Below are positions 25,241 to 34,307 of a stretch of DNA of 63,657 nt, piece by piece. The DNA comes from an uncultured Clostridia bacterium (GTDB lineage: Bacteria > Bacillota > Clostridia > Saccharofermentanales > Saccharofermentanaceae). The stretch spans positions 1 to 63,657 of the forward strand of contig CAMVBS010000005.1 of assembly GCA_947165785.1 (NCBI GenBank), written 5' to 3'. The notes below the pieces were generated by a model. It worked only from the letters and a program-made list of their open reading frames with translations, had not been told where the DNA came from and did not search any database. Position numbers and translations under genes: made by a program. Positions within the stretch are counted from its first letter, which is position 1; each line of letters begins with the position of its first letter.

Positions 25241-28200
25241 ATGGCCAAGATAACTCGTCTCGCTAGCACTTTGATAGCGAGATATTATCCTTCCAAAGTA
25301 TATACAGATGCGTTTTATATGGACGGCAGACTTACTAACAAAAGAGAAGTAAGAAATGCCGATATCACAATAGATAAAGAGGAGAAAGGATTCTTTTTCT
25401 CCGTATTTTCCCATCCGACTATTCAGGGTTATGAACCCGGTATGATCCCACCTTATGAACCACAGCTTCGTGGTATCTGTAATGAGGTTAAGTTCGGCAG
25501 AAAGCCGATCGATGCGATGATATCGGGTTTTCTTACGACCGCTGTCGATATCACGGGAAAAATGAAGCTTCAGGAGCAGGACAGCAGAGCACCATACTTC
25601 TCAGGTATCATCGTTCATGATGCCGAGGCTTTTGCAGTAACTATCGGTTCCGGTCTTGCTTTTCTGTACAGAAATGACACTTTGTATCCTCTTACTGATG
25701 CAGGTATCCCTATGGAGCCTATCGATGCATATGGTAACAGGGTCGGAGATTTCTATAATTACGTTTCTTCCAAGACAGCAAATGCACTTTGGTCAAACAT
25801 TACTACTTTGTCGGTAGATGACTGTATCATCCTTTGTAATAAGGCTGTATACGATGCGCTCGGTCAGAGGGAACTTTTGAGGATCCTCGATGAGGCTGAC
25901 GATCAGTGCGATGCGGCAGGAACAGTCATTACACAGGCTGCTGCCAATATGCCTAACATCCCGATGCAGTTCTCCATCTCGTTTGTCGAGAGCATTACTG
26001 CTGATGAGAAAAAGGGTCTGTTCGGATTCAGGAAGAAGAACAAGGAAGAAGATACTTCCAACATGAGTATCAAGTCTACTGTGGACGGCGGCATCATAGG
26101 TGCGGCTGCTGAGGCTATTGCAGGTGCGGGTTTTGTTTCCGGCATTGATGAAGCTGTTGAAGCAGGAGCTGCGGCTGAAGCTGCCGGCGAGGCTGCAGGT
26201 GTTTCGTTTGGAGATTCCGACATGCCTAAGACAGCAGTGATCCCTGATCTTGATTCGGTAAGCTTCTCGAATTTTGTTGTGCCTGAAGAGCCTGCTGCTC
26301 CTGATAAGGATGCACCTAAGGTTGAGTTCCTGGATACATCCGTTGAAAAGCCTGTTATCGAAGAAGTTTCTGCAGATGATCTTATGAAGACTCTGGTCGG
26401 TCAGATGAATGAGTCCAAGAAGGAAGGCCTTGATATACAGAAGAAGGCTGAGGAGATCGCTAAGCAGGCAGATGCCACACCGGCACCTGTTGTAAGTGAT
26501 GTATCCGAAGAGCCTCTTGGAAAGATCACGGAAGGTATCACTACGGTACCTGAGACACCGGAGATCCCTTCAGATTCCCCATTCGTATCTGCTTTCAATC
26601 CGTTTGAGAATCCGCCTGAGGTTAAGGAATCCGAGATGGAGAAAGTATCGGAGACTGCTTTCGAGCCGGAAACTGATGACAGCATGATGGATACTAAGAC
26701 GGTAAGTTCCTTTGAGTCTTTGTTTGCAAACCAGGTTAAGAAAGAGTCCGGTATTGCAAGCGACGGAATAATTGCTGCCGCATTGAAGGAACTCAAGGAG
26801 GAAGTTGATGCCACAAAGTCTTCTGAGGAGACCGACGAAGAGGTCAAGGCAGAAGATAAGGCCGAAGAAGTTAAGGAAGAAGTTAAGGTAGAGACTGTTT
26901 CCGAAGAAAAGAAGGAAGAAACAGTTGAAGAGAAACCACAGGCAATGCCTGTAACGGTTAATAACGATGAGATCGTCTTCTCTATGGGAGAGAAGGTTGA
27001 GTCGTTTAAAGAGGAAGTCAAAGAAGACAAGCCGTTTGATCCGTATAGTGTAGGAAATACTGATGATATTGAGGACAATAAGTCAGTAGTTTTCCCGGCC
27101 GGTGATTTTGGCGGATTTGACCTTTCGACACAGGAAAATAATGCAACCGGAGGTGATTCTGCAATGAGTGATAATGAGAACAACTTGAATGAACCTTCGT
27201 TCGACTGGAAGGAAGAAGGATTACCTGATCAGCCATTGTCGGATGAAGTACCAGTGCCTGAATTTAAGATCGTACCTGAGAATGCTACGGTCAACCCGGT
27301 TGAGAACGTAAGCTTCCCGTTGTCACAGCAGGAAACAGCTCCTGTTCAGCCGGCACCTCAGCCTGCGGCACCTGTATCTGACAATGATTTTGTAATTCCA
27401 TTCGAGAATGCCGTATATGCAGAGCCTGAAGCAGCTCCTGTACAGGATGATATCCCTGATATGCCAGTATTCGGAAGTCAGTCTTATGATTCACCGGTAT
27501 ATGCAGTTAACTCTGAACAGCCTGCAGGAGATGATTCCATCGACGCATACGAAGTAGGCAGTTACGAAGAGAACGAAGATATGGCACCGGAGCCTGCTCC
27601 ATATCAGTCTTATGGCAGCGAATCCTTCGAGCCTGAAACAGCAGTTAATGAAGATCCTTATGCAGCTTCTGATCCATATGCCGAGCAGTATGCTCAACCT
27701 TCATATCAGGAGCAGCCATCTTATGCAGAGCCTGAACAGTACGCAGAGCCTGCACCTCAGACATATGAGAATGGAGCATACAGTGAACAGCCTGATTTTG
27801 AGGCTGCTGCGGCAACAACTGCAGCTGCTTCCGCGGCAAGTGCTGCATCAGCATCTCTTGATGATGATTGGATCAACAGTTTGATAGATTCCGGTTCTGA
27901 TGAACCTATAGCACCACCACCACAAAGACCGGGTGCTCAGAGCCGTCCTAGACCTCAGCAGAGATCTTCTGCAGGTGGTTCGGGTGCCGGCGGACAGAGA
28001 AGACCTGCTGGTTCTCCTCAGTCACGTCCACAGCCTGGCAGAGGCGGTAACGGCGGACGAGGCGGTAATAACAAGCCGTTTAAGCTCAGCCGTAACGGCG
28101 CTATCTTCCTCGTATTTGTAGGTGTGCTTTTCCTCGCACTTATCCTTATCATTGTCTTGATCGCTAAGTCATGCAGTTCCGATAAGAAGAAGGAAGCAGA

Positions 28201-28603
28201 GGCTACAAAGGAGACGGAGGCTACGGAGGTTGTTATCGAGACAACACCTGCACCGGTTGTTGAGGTTGATCCTACAGCTCCTATCGGCGCATTCCAGTTC
28301 TCTGATTACACAGGTTACAGAACATGGTGGGATCTCTTCACCAAGGTCTACAATATCGAGATCGAGGGAGATACAGATTCCAGGATCGAGATCATCAGAC
28401 AGTATAACGGCGTTGATTCGAGTTACATGCCTGCTTCTGGAGATAAGCTCATTCTTCCTCCTATCGAGGTCATCAACGGTTCCGTTAAACTTGACGGCTC
28501 TTCAGCCGAGACAACTGAGACTCAGGCTGACGGAACATTAAGCGGTGAGCCTTCACTTGAGGGATCAGGCGAGACAGAAGCTACTCCTGAGACAAGCGCT
28601 TAA
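25241..28603 (+). CDS. Large single-pass membrane protein with degenerate PP2C-like domain
   Basis: The protein is 1120 residues from the ATG at 25241 (GGAGGAG upstream). Residues ~1-250 follow the strand and helix order of a PP2C phosphatase, but the metal-binding Asp positions are lost: the DG of the first motif is FSVFSH, the GDSR strand is TIGSGLAFL and the late TDG is LCNKAV. Residues ~270-940 are an acidic, Glu/Pro/Ala-rich disordered region with YAEP-like repeats near its end. A Gly/Arg-rich patch precedes a membrane helix (~953-978). About 140 residues lie outside, partly like a LysM-type or cell-wall-binding module. It is monocistronic. A signalling or scaffolding role is inference. 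Confidence 0.75.
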   Translation: MAKITRLASTLIARYYPSKVYTDAFYMDGRLTNKREVRNADITIDKEEKGFFFSVFSHPTIQGYEPGMIPPYEPQLRGICNEVKFGRKPIDAMISGFLTTAVDITGKMKLQEQDSRAPYFSGIIVHDAEAFAVTIGSGLAFLYRNDTLYPLTDAGIPMEPIDAYGNRVGDFYNYVSSKTANALWSNITTLSVDDCIILCNKAVYDALGQRELLRILDEADDQCDAAGTVITQAAANMPNIPMQFSISFVESITADEKKGLFGFRKKNKEEDTSNMSIKSTVDGGIIGAAAEAIAGAGFVSGIDEAVEAGAAAEAAGEAAGVSFGDSDMPKTAVIPDLDSVSFSNFVVPEEPAAPDKDAPKVEFLDTSVEKPVIEEVSADDLMKTLVGQMNESKKEGLDIQKKAEEIAKQADATPAPVVSDVSEEPLGKITEGITTVPETPEIPSDSPFVSAFNPFENPPEVKESEMEKVSETAFEPETDDSMMDTKTVSSFESLFANQVKKESGIASDGIIAAALKELKEEVDATKSSEETDEEVKAEDKAEEVKEEVKVETVSEEKKEETVEEKPQAMPVTVNNDEIVFSMGEKVESFKEEVKEDKPFDPYSVGNTDDIEDNKSVVFPAGDFGGFDLSTQENNATGGDSAMSDNENNLNEPSFDWKEEGLPDQPLSDEVPVPEFKIVPENATVNPVENVSFPLSQQETAPVQPAPQPAAPVSDNDFVIPFENAVYAEPEAAPVQDDIPDMPVFGSQSYDSPVYAVNSEQPAGDDSIDAYEVGSYEENEDMAPEPAPYQSYGSESFEPETAVNEDPYAASDPYAEQYAQPSYQEQPSYAEPEQYAEPAPQTYENGAYSEQPDFEAAAATTAAASAASAASASLDDDWINSLIDSGSDEPIAPPPQRPGAQSRPRPQQRSSAGGSGAGGQRRPAGSPQSRPQPGRGGNGGRGGNNKPFKLSRNGAIFLVFVGVLFLALILIIVLIAKSCSSDKKKEAEATKETEATEVVIETTPAPVVEVDPTAPIGAFQFSDYTGYRTWWDLFTKVYNIEIEGDTDSRIEIIRQYNGVDSSYMPASGDKLILPPIEVINGSVKLDGSSAETTETQADGTLSGEPSLEGSGETEATPETSA

Positions 28604-28624
28604 GTTTAAAATGCTAAGTTTGAT

Positions 28625-28658
28625 AGAGGCATCATTTTGCAGATGGTGCCTCTTTTTA
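28625..28658 (+). terminator. Terminator after the pseudo-PP2C gene
   Basis: An imperfect stem AGAGGCATCAT / ATGGTGCCTCT with a short loop, then TTTTT. Confidence 0.88.
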
Positions 28659-28757
28659 TTACTTCAAAATAGACAAAGTAAAAATCATTGGTCAGAATTC
28701 CCATAAAAGATCGTTCTTTAGGAGCGTTTTTCGGCTCTTAGAATTCATAAAGGATGT

Positions 28758-28785
28758 TTCAAAAAATGTTATAGGCGTGTAGAAT
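28758..28785 (+). promoter_or_regulatory. Promoter of the serine operon
   Basis: TTCAAA (28758-28763), 16-nt spacer, TAGAAT (28780-28785), 60 bp before the aminotransferase start. Confidence 0.4.
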
Positions 28786-28846
28786 AACATAGATATGCTT
28801 TTTAATAAGATAATCGACTGCAAAGTCGTTAAACAGTGAGGAGAAT

Positions 28847-29935
28847 ATGCATAAGAAATTGTACATTCCTGGACCTGTCGAAGTAAGACAGGATGTTTTG
28901 GATCAGATGGCTAAGCCAATGATCGGACACAGAACAAAAGATGCTTCTGCTCTCCAGCAGGGTATCTCCGAGAAACTCCAGAAAGTTATGGGAACAAAGA
29001 ATACTATCGTTCTCTCAACTTCATCAGGAAGCGGTCTCATGGAAGGTGCAGTTCGATGTTTTACCAAGACAAGATGCGCAGTATTCTCGATCGGTGCCTT
29101 CGGTAAGAGATGGTACAAGATGTGCACAGCTAACGGCGTTGCTGCAGATATATTCGAGTCAGAGCTCGGTCAGCCTACTACACCTGAGATGGTAGATGAG
29201 GCTCTTTCCACAGGAAAGTATGACTGCATGACTATCACACACAACGAGACATCAACAGGTATCCATAATCCGATCAAGGCTATCATGGACGTAGTTAAGG
29301 CTAAGTATCCTGATGTTATCGTCTGCGTAGATACAGTCTCCTCAATGGCAGGTGACTATATCCCTGTAGATGAGCTCGGTATCGATGTCTGCATCACTTC
29401 AACTCAGAAGTGTCTCGGACTTCCTCCGGGAATGTCTATCGCTTCAGTAAGCGACAGAGCTGTTGAGAAGGCTAAGACAGTTGAGAACAGAGGTCTTTAC
29501 TTTGACTATGTTGAACTTGTTAAGTTCGTTAAGGAGAAGCCTTTCCAGTATCCTTCAACTCCTTCACTCTCTCATATGTATGCTCTTGATTATCAGCTCG
29601 ACAGGATCCTCGCAGAGGGTATCGAGAACAGATATAAGAGACACTGCGAGATGGCAGAGATCGTTCGTGACTGGGCTAGAAAGAACTGTGCTCTTTACTC
29701 CAATCCTGATCATCTCTCAGTAACAGTTACATGTATCACTAATACAACAGGAATCCCATTCGCAGAGCTTAACAAGGCTATGGGTGAGAAGGGTTACCTC
29801 ATCAGTAACGGTTACGGTGATCTTAAGGACAAGACATTCAGGATCGCTCATATGGCAGACACGACGATCGATGATATCAAGACACTTCTTAAGGATCTTG
29901 AAGAGACGATCGCAGAACTTCAGGCAAATAAGTAA
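28847..29935 (+). CDS. Class V aminotransferase, probable phosphoserine transaminase role
   Basis: The protein is 362 residues. It is a PLP enzyme of the alanine-glyoxylate/serine-pyruvate aminotransferase group. K188 in STQKCLGLPPG is the Schiff-base lysine, and DTVSSMAGD holds the Asp that contacts the PLP nitrogen. IPGPVEVRQDVLDQMAKPMIGHR is the usual opening. The gene lies 24 bp before serA, so it most likely makes 3-phosphoserine from 3-phosphohydroxypyruvate, replacing a classical SerC, which has a different signature. This assignment of substrate rests on context. A GGAG-containing site precedes the ATG. No serB is seen nearby. Confidence 0.88.
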   Translation: MHKKLYIPGPVEVRQDVLDQMAKPMIGHRTKDASALQQGISEKLQKVMGTKNTIVLSTSSGSGLMEGAVRCFTKTRCAVFSIGAFGKRWYKMCTANGVAADIFESELGQPTTPEMVDEALSTGKYDCMTITHNETSTGIHNPIKAIMDVVKAKYPDVIVCVDTVSSMAGDYIPVDELGIDVCITSTQKCLGLPPGMSIASVSDRAVEKAKTVENRGLYFDYVELVKFVKEKPFQYPSTPSLSHMYALDYQLDRILAEGIENRYKRHCEMAEIVRDWARKNCALYSNPDHLSVTVTCITNTTGIPFAELNKAMGEKGYLISNGYGDLKDKTFRIAHMADTTIDDIKTLLKDLEETIAELQANK

Positions 29936-29959
29936 GCTTCACGACAACGGAGGTCAGAT

Positions 29960-31573
29960 ATGAAAATTTTGGTTACAGAGAGCATCGCTAAGGATGCCAT
30001 TCAGTATTTGAAGGATCAGGGTTTTGAGGTTGAGGAATATCTCGGCCACAAGCAGGAAGAGATCGAGCAGTATATCAAGGGATTTGATGCTTTGATCGTT
30101 CGCTCCGCAACTAAGGTAAATGAGGCATTGCTCGCTAACGCAGATTGCCTTAAGGTAGTTGGTCGTGCAGGTAACGGTATCGACAATATCGATGTTAAGG
30201 CTTGTACAGCTAAGGGTGTTGTAGCAGTAAATACTCCTACAGCAAACATCATGGCAGCAGGTGAGCTTGCAGTAGCTCATGCATTCGCTATCTTCAGAAA
30301 CATCTGTGCTGCTAACCACGGCGTTCACACAGACGATTTCAGAAGAGGAAACTGGATCGGAAATGAGCTCGAGGGTAAGACAGCAGGTATCATCGGTCTC
30401 GGACGTATCGGTTCCATCGTAGCAAGAAAGCTCAAGGGAATCGGAATGACAGTTATCGCTTACGATCCACACATTCCACAGGAGAAGTTCGACAACTGCG
30501 GTGTAAGAAGATGCAAGGAACTCGATGATCTTCTTAAGGAAGCTGACCTCATCACTATCCACACACCAAAGAACAAGGAAACATATAACATTATCGCTAA
30601 AGAGCAGCTCGATAAGTGTAAGGACGGCGTAAGGATCGTTAACGCAGCTCGTGGCGGTCTTATCAATGAGGCTGACCTTGCTGAGGCTCTTAAGAGCGGT
30701 AAGGTTGCTGCAGCTGCTATCGACGTATTTGACGTAGAGCCTTCCTACAACAAGGAGCCGGGTTCACAGAACTTCAAGAACGTTCTTATCGATGCTCCTA
30801 ACTGTACTATAACACCACACCTCGGTGCTTCCACATTTGAGGCTAACCACAACGTAGGTGCTCAGGTTACAGAGCTTGTTTCCAAGGTATTGAAGGGCGA
30901 GCTCGTTGCAGCTATCAACATGCCTGCTTTCTCCGGCGATATGGCTACCATCAAGCCTTATACAGAACTTGCTGAGAAGCTTGGCAAGCTTTACTTCCAG
31001 GCTGAGAAGACACCTGTTAAGAAGGTTGAAGTTACATATAGCGGTGAGCTTGCTTCCCAGGATACAGGTCTTATCACATTGAGCCTTCTCAAGGGTATGC
31101 TCGTAGGTATGGGCAATGATCACGTATCTTACGTAAATACAGAGGCTGCTATCAATGAGTGCGGCATCGAAGTAGTTGAGAACAAAGAGTCAAAGGTTAC
31201 TAAGTACAATAATCTCATCAACGTTAAGTTCTATACAGACGACGGACGTACACTCGAGCTCGACGGTACAGTATTCGGTAAGGATACACTCGTTCTCGTT
31301 ACATTCTTCGGTTATGAGATGAACGTTGAGATCACAGACTATATCATCGCTATGCAGAACGATGATGTTCCGGGTGTTATCGGAAAGATCGCTACTATCC
31401 TCGGCAACCACAACATCAATATCGTAAGCATGCACTGGGGCAGAAAAGAAGGCGATTCCAAGAAGGCTCAGTCCTTCGTTGCTACAGAGCAGAAGATCCC
31501 TGCTGAGATCATTGATGAGCTCTCCAAGGTTGACTGCATCAACAGGATCTCACTTCTTGAGTTTGTAGACTGA
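29960..31573 (+). CDS. serA: D-3-phosphoglycerate dehydrogenase, long form with ACT domain
   Basis: The protein is 537 residues. It oxidises 3-phosphoglycerate with NAD+ in the first step of serine synthesis. The NAD-binding motif is GLGRIGSIVARKL. Catalytic residues are in NAARGGLI (Arg), the Glu of DVFDVEPSY and the His of TPHLGAST. After the dehydrogenase part (to ~310) comes an allosteric substrate-binding (ASB) domain and then an ACT domain starting DVPGVIGKIATIL near 470, where serine would bind for feedback control. The length and order match type I enzymes. It is the second gene of a two-gene operon ending at a strong terminator. Confidence 0.97.
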   Translation: MKILVTESIAKDAIQYLKDQGFEVEEYLGHKQEEIEQYIKGFDALIVRSATKVNEALLANADCLKVVGRAGNGIDNIDVKACTAKGVVAVNTPTANIMAAGELAVAHAFAIFRNICAANHGVHTDDFRRGNWIGNELEGKTAGIIGLGRIGSIVARKLKGIGMTVIAYDPHIPQEKFDNCGVRRCKELDDLLKEADLITIHTPKNKETYNIIAKEQLDKCKDGVRIVNAARGGLINEADLAEALKSGKVAAAAIDVFDVEPSYNKEPGSQNFKNVLIDAPNCTITPHLGASTFEANHNVGAQVTELVSKVLKGELVAAINMPAFSGDMATIKPYTELAEKLGKLYFQAEKTPVKKVEVTYSGELASQDTGLITLSLLKGMLVGMGNDHVSYVNTEAAINECGIEVVENKESKVTKYNNLINVKFYTDDGRTLELDGTVFGKDTLVLVTFFGYEMNVEITDYIIAMQNDDVPGVIGKIATILGNHNINIVSMHWGRKEGDSKKAQSFVATEQKIPAEIIDELSKVDCINRISLLEFVD

Positions 31574-31594
31574 TAAGTTTATAGTTGAATAATT

Positions 31595-31624
31595 AAAAGA
31601 TCTGCTTCGGCAGATCTTTTTTTG
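31595..31624 (+). terminator. Terminator after serA
   Basis: An 11-bp stem AAAAGATCTGC / GCAGATCTTTT with a UUCG tetraloop and a following T run. Confidence 0.95.
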
Positions 31625-31691
31625 TGCTTTTTTTCGAAAAAGTGAAATCCTCATATGACAAAAGGGTAGTATATAGATAGGGAGGAAAGAA

Positions 31692-32255
31692 ATGGAAGAT
31701 AAACTGATACTTAAATTGTTTAACGAGAGATCCGAAGAGGCGATAACCGCTACATCAGATAAGTACGGCAGCCTCTTGAGAAAGATCGCCGGAAATGTTC
31801 TGGGTAACGGTGAGGATGCCGATGAGTGCGTGAATGACGCGTATCTCGCACTTTGGGATTCGATACCGCCTCAGGCACCGGATCCGTTTGGCGCTTATGC
31901 ATGCAGGGTCGTTAAGAACTTATCGCTCAAACGGTTGAGATACAATTCCGCGGAGAAGAGAAATACATATTACGATGCATCATTGGAAGAATTGGAGGAT
32001 TGCCTCAAAAGTTCGGTTAACGTTGAAGATGATATTGACGGTAATGAATTGAAGGAGGCGCTCGACAGGTTCCTGGGAAAGATCAAGAAGGTGGACAGAG
32101 TGCTGTTCGTCAAAAGATACTGGTTTGCTGAGGATGTTGCTCAGATAGCTGAAGAAACAGGTTTTAGCAACAGGTATATCAATGTGCGTCTACACAGGAC
32201 CCGTGAGAAACTCAAGGATTATCTTATCAAGGAGAAGTTATATGAAAACCAATAA
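31692..32255 (+). CDS. ECF-type RNA polymerase sigma factor
   Basis: The protein is 187 residues. The sigma-2 region runs from ~20-85 with the -10-binding segment DECVNDAYLALWDSI, and the sigma-4 helix-turn-helix spans ~125-180 (EDVAQIAEETGFSNRYINVRLHRTREKLK). There is no sigma-1 or sigma-3 region, as in extracytoplasmic-function sigma factors. It overlaps the next gene, for a membrane protein, by 14 bp. That is the normal arrangement of a sigma/anti-sigma pair, so it would be held inactive until an outside signal. The cue and the regulon are unknown. GGGAGGAAAG precedes the ATG. Confidence 0.9.
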   Translation: MEDKLILKLFNERSEEAITATSDKYGSLLRKIAGNVLGNGEDADECVNDAYLALWDSIPPQAPDPFGAYACRVVKNLSLKRLRYNSAEKRNTYYDASLEELEDCLKSSVNVEDDIDGNELKEALDRFLGKIKKVDRVLFVKRYWFAEDVAQIAEETGFSNRYINVRLHRTREKLKDYLIKEKLYENQ

Positions 32256-33027
32256 ACTTGAAACTGCAGTTAATGAGATAAATGACTGCTATATTGATGA
32301 AGCCATGACGTTTAAGAAAGCATCTGTTATGCCACTTAAGAAGGTTTCAGGGATCGCAGCGGTAGCGCTGGCTTTCATTATCATCGGAACTGTCGGAGTA
32401 GTAGCGACGGTGCGAGGAAAAGAGTTAAAGAAAGTCACGGTCGAGACTCATTCAGTGTGGGTTGGGCGTAAGCCGGTAGAAAGTTCAGATCCCGCGGAAT
32501 CCGATGAGCAGATTGTTGATATGGATAATCCTGATGAGCGTATCGAAGGCAATGAGGATACGAACTGGATCTCTAAGTCTACGATCGAATTAGACGGCTT
32601 GATCTTACAGGAATTTGTATATGATGATATCTCGAAGGCCTTAAATGATTATAAGTGTTCTTTCTATCTCGAGGATATTCCGGGTGGAGAATTTGTTGAG
32701 GCCACGATAAGCAAAGATTTTACCGATGATTGGTACTTTCTGTCAAAAAGCCTGACCATACAATATTGTTATAAGGGCGGAGATGTATATATAGAAGACA
32801 CTTCCAATGATATTGATTATTACGAGATAGTAACCAGTGGAGAGACGGCAAATCCGAGAGAATATGTAAATTCGGCCGGAGTCAACTTTACCATAGTTGA
32901 TGATACCGGATCTGAGACACGTCGTTTTGTTGTGATCTCCTATGACAACCACACAGGATTCATATGGTTTGAAAATCTTGATGATGAACAGATCCATGAG
33001 GTTCTCGATCTGGTCGTCCCGCAGTGA
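32242..33027 (+). CDS. Membrane protein partnered with the ECF sigma factor (probable anti-sigma)
   Basis: The protein is 261 residues from the ATG at 32242, which has AAGGAGA 6 nt upstream and overlaps the sigma gene. A short cytoplasmic N-terminus of ~35 residues precedes one membrane helix (SGIAAVALAFIIIGTVGVVATV). The remaining ~200 residues lie outside: an acidic linker, then a beta-rich domain ending in FVVISYDNHTGFIWFENLDDEQI, reminiscent of the DUF4367-type extracellular domain. No classical zinc-binding anti-sigma motif (HxxxCxxC) is seen in the short N-terminus. Anti-sigma function is inferred from the overlap and topology. Confidence 0.78.
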   Translation: MKTNKLETAVNEINDCYIDEAMTFKKASVMPLKKVSGIAAVALAFIIIGTVGVVATVRGKELKKVTVETHSVWVGRKPVESSDPAESDEQIVDMDNPDERIEGNEDTNWISKSTIELDGLILQEFVYDDISKALNDYKCSFYLEDIPGGEFVEATISKDFTDDWYFLSKSLTIQYCYKGGDVYIEDTSNDIDYYEIVTSGETANPREYVNSAGVNFTIVDDTGSETRRFVVISYDNHTGFIWFENLDDEQIHEVLDLVVPQ

Positions 33028-33094
33028 TCAGCGATCCAAGGCTGCTTCAAACCACGCTCACACAGGCATTTGAGGGAAAATTGTGGCAAAAACC

Positions 33095-33123
33095 TTGCAT
33101 ACACTATCCTTATAGGGTAAAAT
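33095..33123 (+). promoter_or_regulatory. Promoter of the GH32 gene
   Basis: TTGCAT (33095-33100), 17-nt spacer, TAAAAT (33118-33123). The transcript would start near 33130, leaving a ~95-nt leader. Confidence 0.65.
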
Positions 33124-33171
33124 ACACCTAGTTAATGATTTGTGTCTGTTTGGGCATGGGTATGAAGTTTA

Positions 33172-33206
33172 GAGGTATTACAGGGGTGTGATACCTCATT
33201 TTTTTT
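33172..33206 (+). terminator. Attenuator-like terminator in the GH32 leader
   Basis: GAGGTAT / ATACCTC, a 7-bp stem with a 12-nt loop followed by A and eight T. It lies between the promoter and the start codon. An antiterminator protein or RNA switch would be needed for read-through, as for sac/lic genes. I see no clear RAT sequence. Confidence 0.65.
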
Positions 33207-33224
33207 ACAACGGGGAGATTGGAT

Positions 33225-34301
33225 TTGAAATATCATTTTGAGAATAAGAAGGGTTGGATGAACGATCCGAACGGACTTGTGTTCTTCAAGGGAAGATATC
33301 ACGCGTTCTTTCAGCATTACCCATTGGCGACTCACTGGGGACAGATGCACTGGGGTCACGCCGTAAGCGATGATCTCATAAATTGGGAAGAACTGGATAT
33401 TGCCTTATATCCCGATCAGCCATACGAAGACGACGGTGGCTGTTTTTCGGGCTCTGCGATCGTTAAAGACGATATCCTGTATCTTTTTTATACAAGCGTT
33501 TCTCATGAACTCGGTCAGACACAGTCGGTGGCTTTTTCGAGAGACGGGATCAAGTTTGAAAAGTATGAGGGAAATCCTGTAATAACGTCTCCTTTGGGCG
33601 ACAGCAGGGAGTTCAGGGATCCCAAGGTGATAAGATACGGCAACAGTTACAAGATGGTCGTAGGCGCCGGTAAGGATAATATCGGTAAGATCCTTTTATT
33701 TACTTCTGATGACCTTTTTAACTGGGAATATGACGGAGAGCTCATATCGGATCCGATGTTCGGACCTTGTCTTGAATGTCCTAATCTGATAAGGCTCGAG
33801 AACAGGTTCATTCTTATGTTTTCTTCGATCAAGGCGCTCCCGCACAGAGTCAATTTCGCGGTCTGTGATTTTGACGGCAAGAGACTGTATCTGGATGAAG
33901 ACCCGTTCTTTCCTTTGGAGACGGGACCAGATTTTTATGCTCCGCAGGCCTTTGAGGCGCCTGACGGCAGGATCATAGTCATCGGATGGATGTATAACTG
34001 GTCTAGGACTGTACCGATGGGAAAGACGCATGTGGGTGCTTTCACGATCCCGAGAGAACTGTCCTTTGACAAGAGCGGCAGGCTAACCATGAATCCCATA
34101 AAGGAGATCAGGCCGTATGTCAAGGATGAGAGCAGGTTCGTAACCTATAATGACGGACTTCTGAGGATCGCCTTTGAGGGAAGGACAGTGCTTCGTAAGC
34201 AGCTTGCATGTGAGCCCTCGATGAAGATACTCGAAGATGATGGTGTGGTCGAGGTATTCCTTAACGGCGGCACCGACGTTATTACTACTTATATCTGTTG
34301 A
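33225..34301 (+). CDS. GH32 family beta-fructosidase (sucrose-6-phosphate hydrolase or levanase-like), compact form
   Basis: The protein is 358 residues from a TTG at 33225, which sits 7 nt after GGGGAG; another TTG six bases upstream is too close to that site. The five-bladed propeller motifs are intact: WMNDPNG with the nucleophile D14, FSGSA, the stabilising FRDPKV and LECPN with the acid/base Glu. There is no signal peptide, so the enzyme is cytosolic and would act on imported sucrose, sucrose-6-phosphate or short fructans. Usual GH32 enzymes are ~480 residues. Here the C-terminal beta-sandwich is cut down to ~90 residues but still ends in the family VEVFLNGG strand. No transporter or fructokinase is adjacent. 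Confidence 0.9.
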   Translation: MKYHFENKKGWMNDPNGLVFFKGRYHAFFQHYPLATHWGQMHWGHAVSDDLINWEELDIALYPDQPYEDDGGCFSGSAIVKDDILYLFYTSVSHELGQTQSVAFSRDGIKFEKYEGNPVITSPLGDSREFRDPKVIRYGNSYKMVVGAGKDNIGKILLFTSDDLFNWEYDGELISDPMFGPCLECPNLIRLENRFILMFSSIKALPHRVNFAVCDFDGKRLYLDEDPFFPLETGPDFYAPQAFEAPDGRIIVIGWMYNWSRTVPMGKTHVGAFTIPRELSFDKSGRLTMNPIKEIRPYVKDESRFVTYNDGLLRIAFEGRTVLRKQLACEPSMKILEDDGVVEVFLNGGTDVITTYIC

Positions 34302-34307
34302 GGCGTT

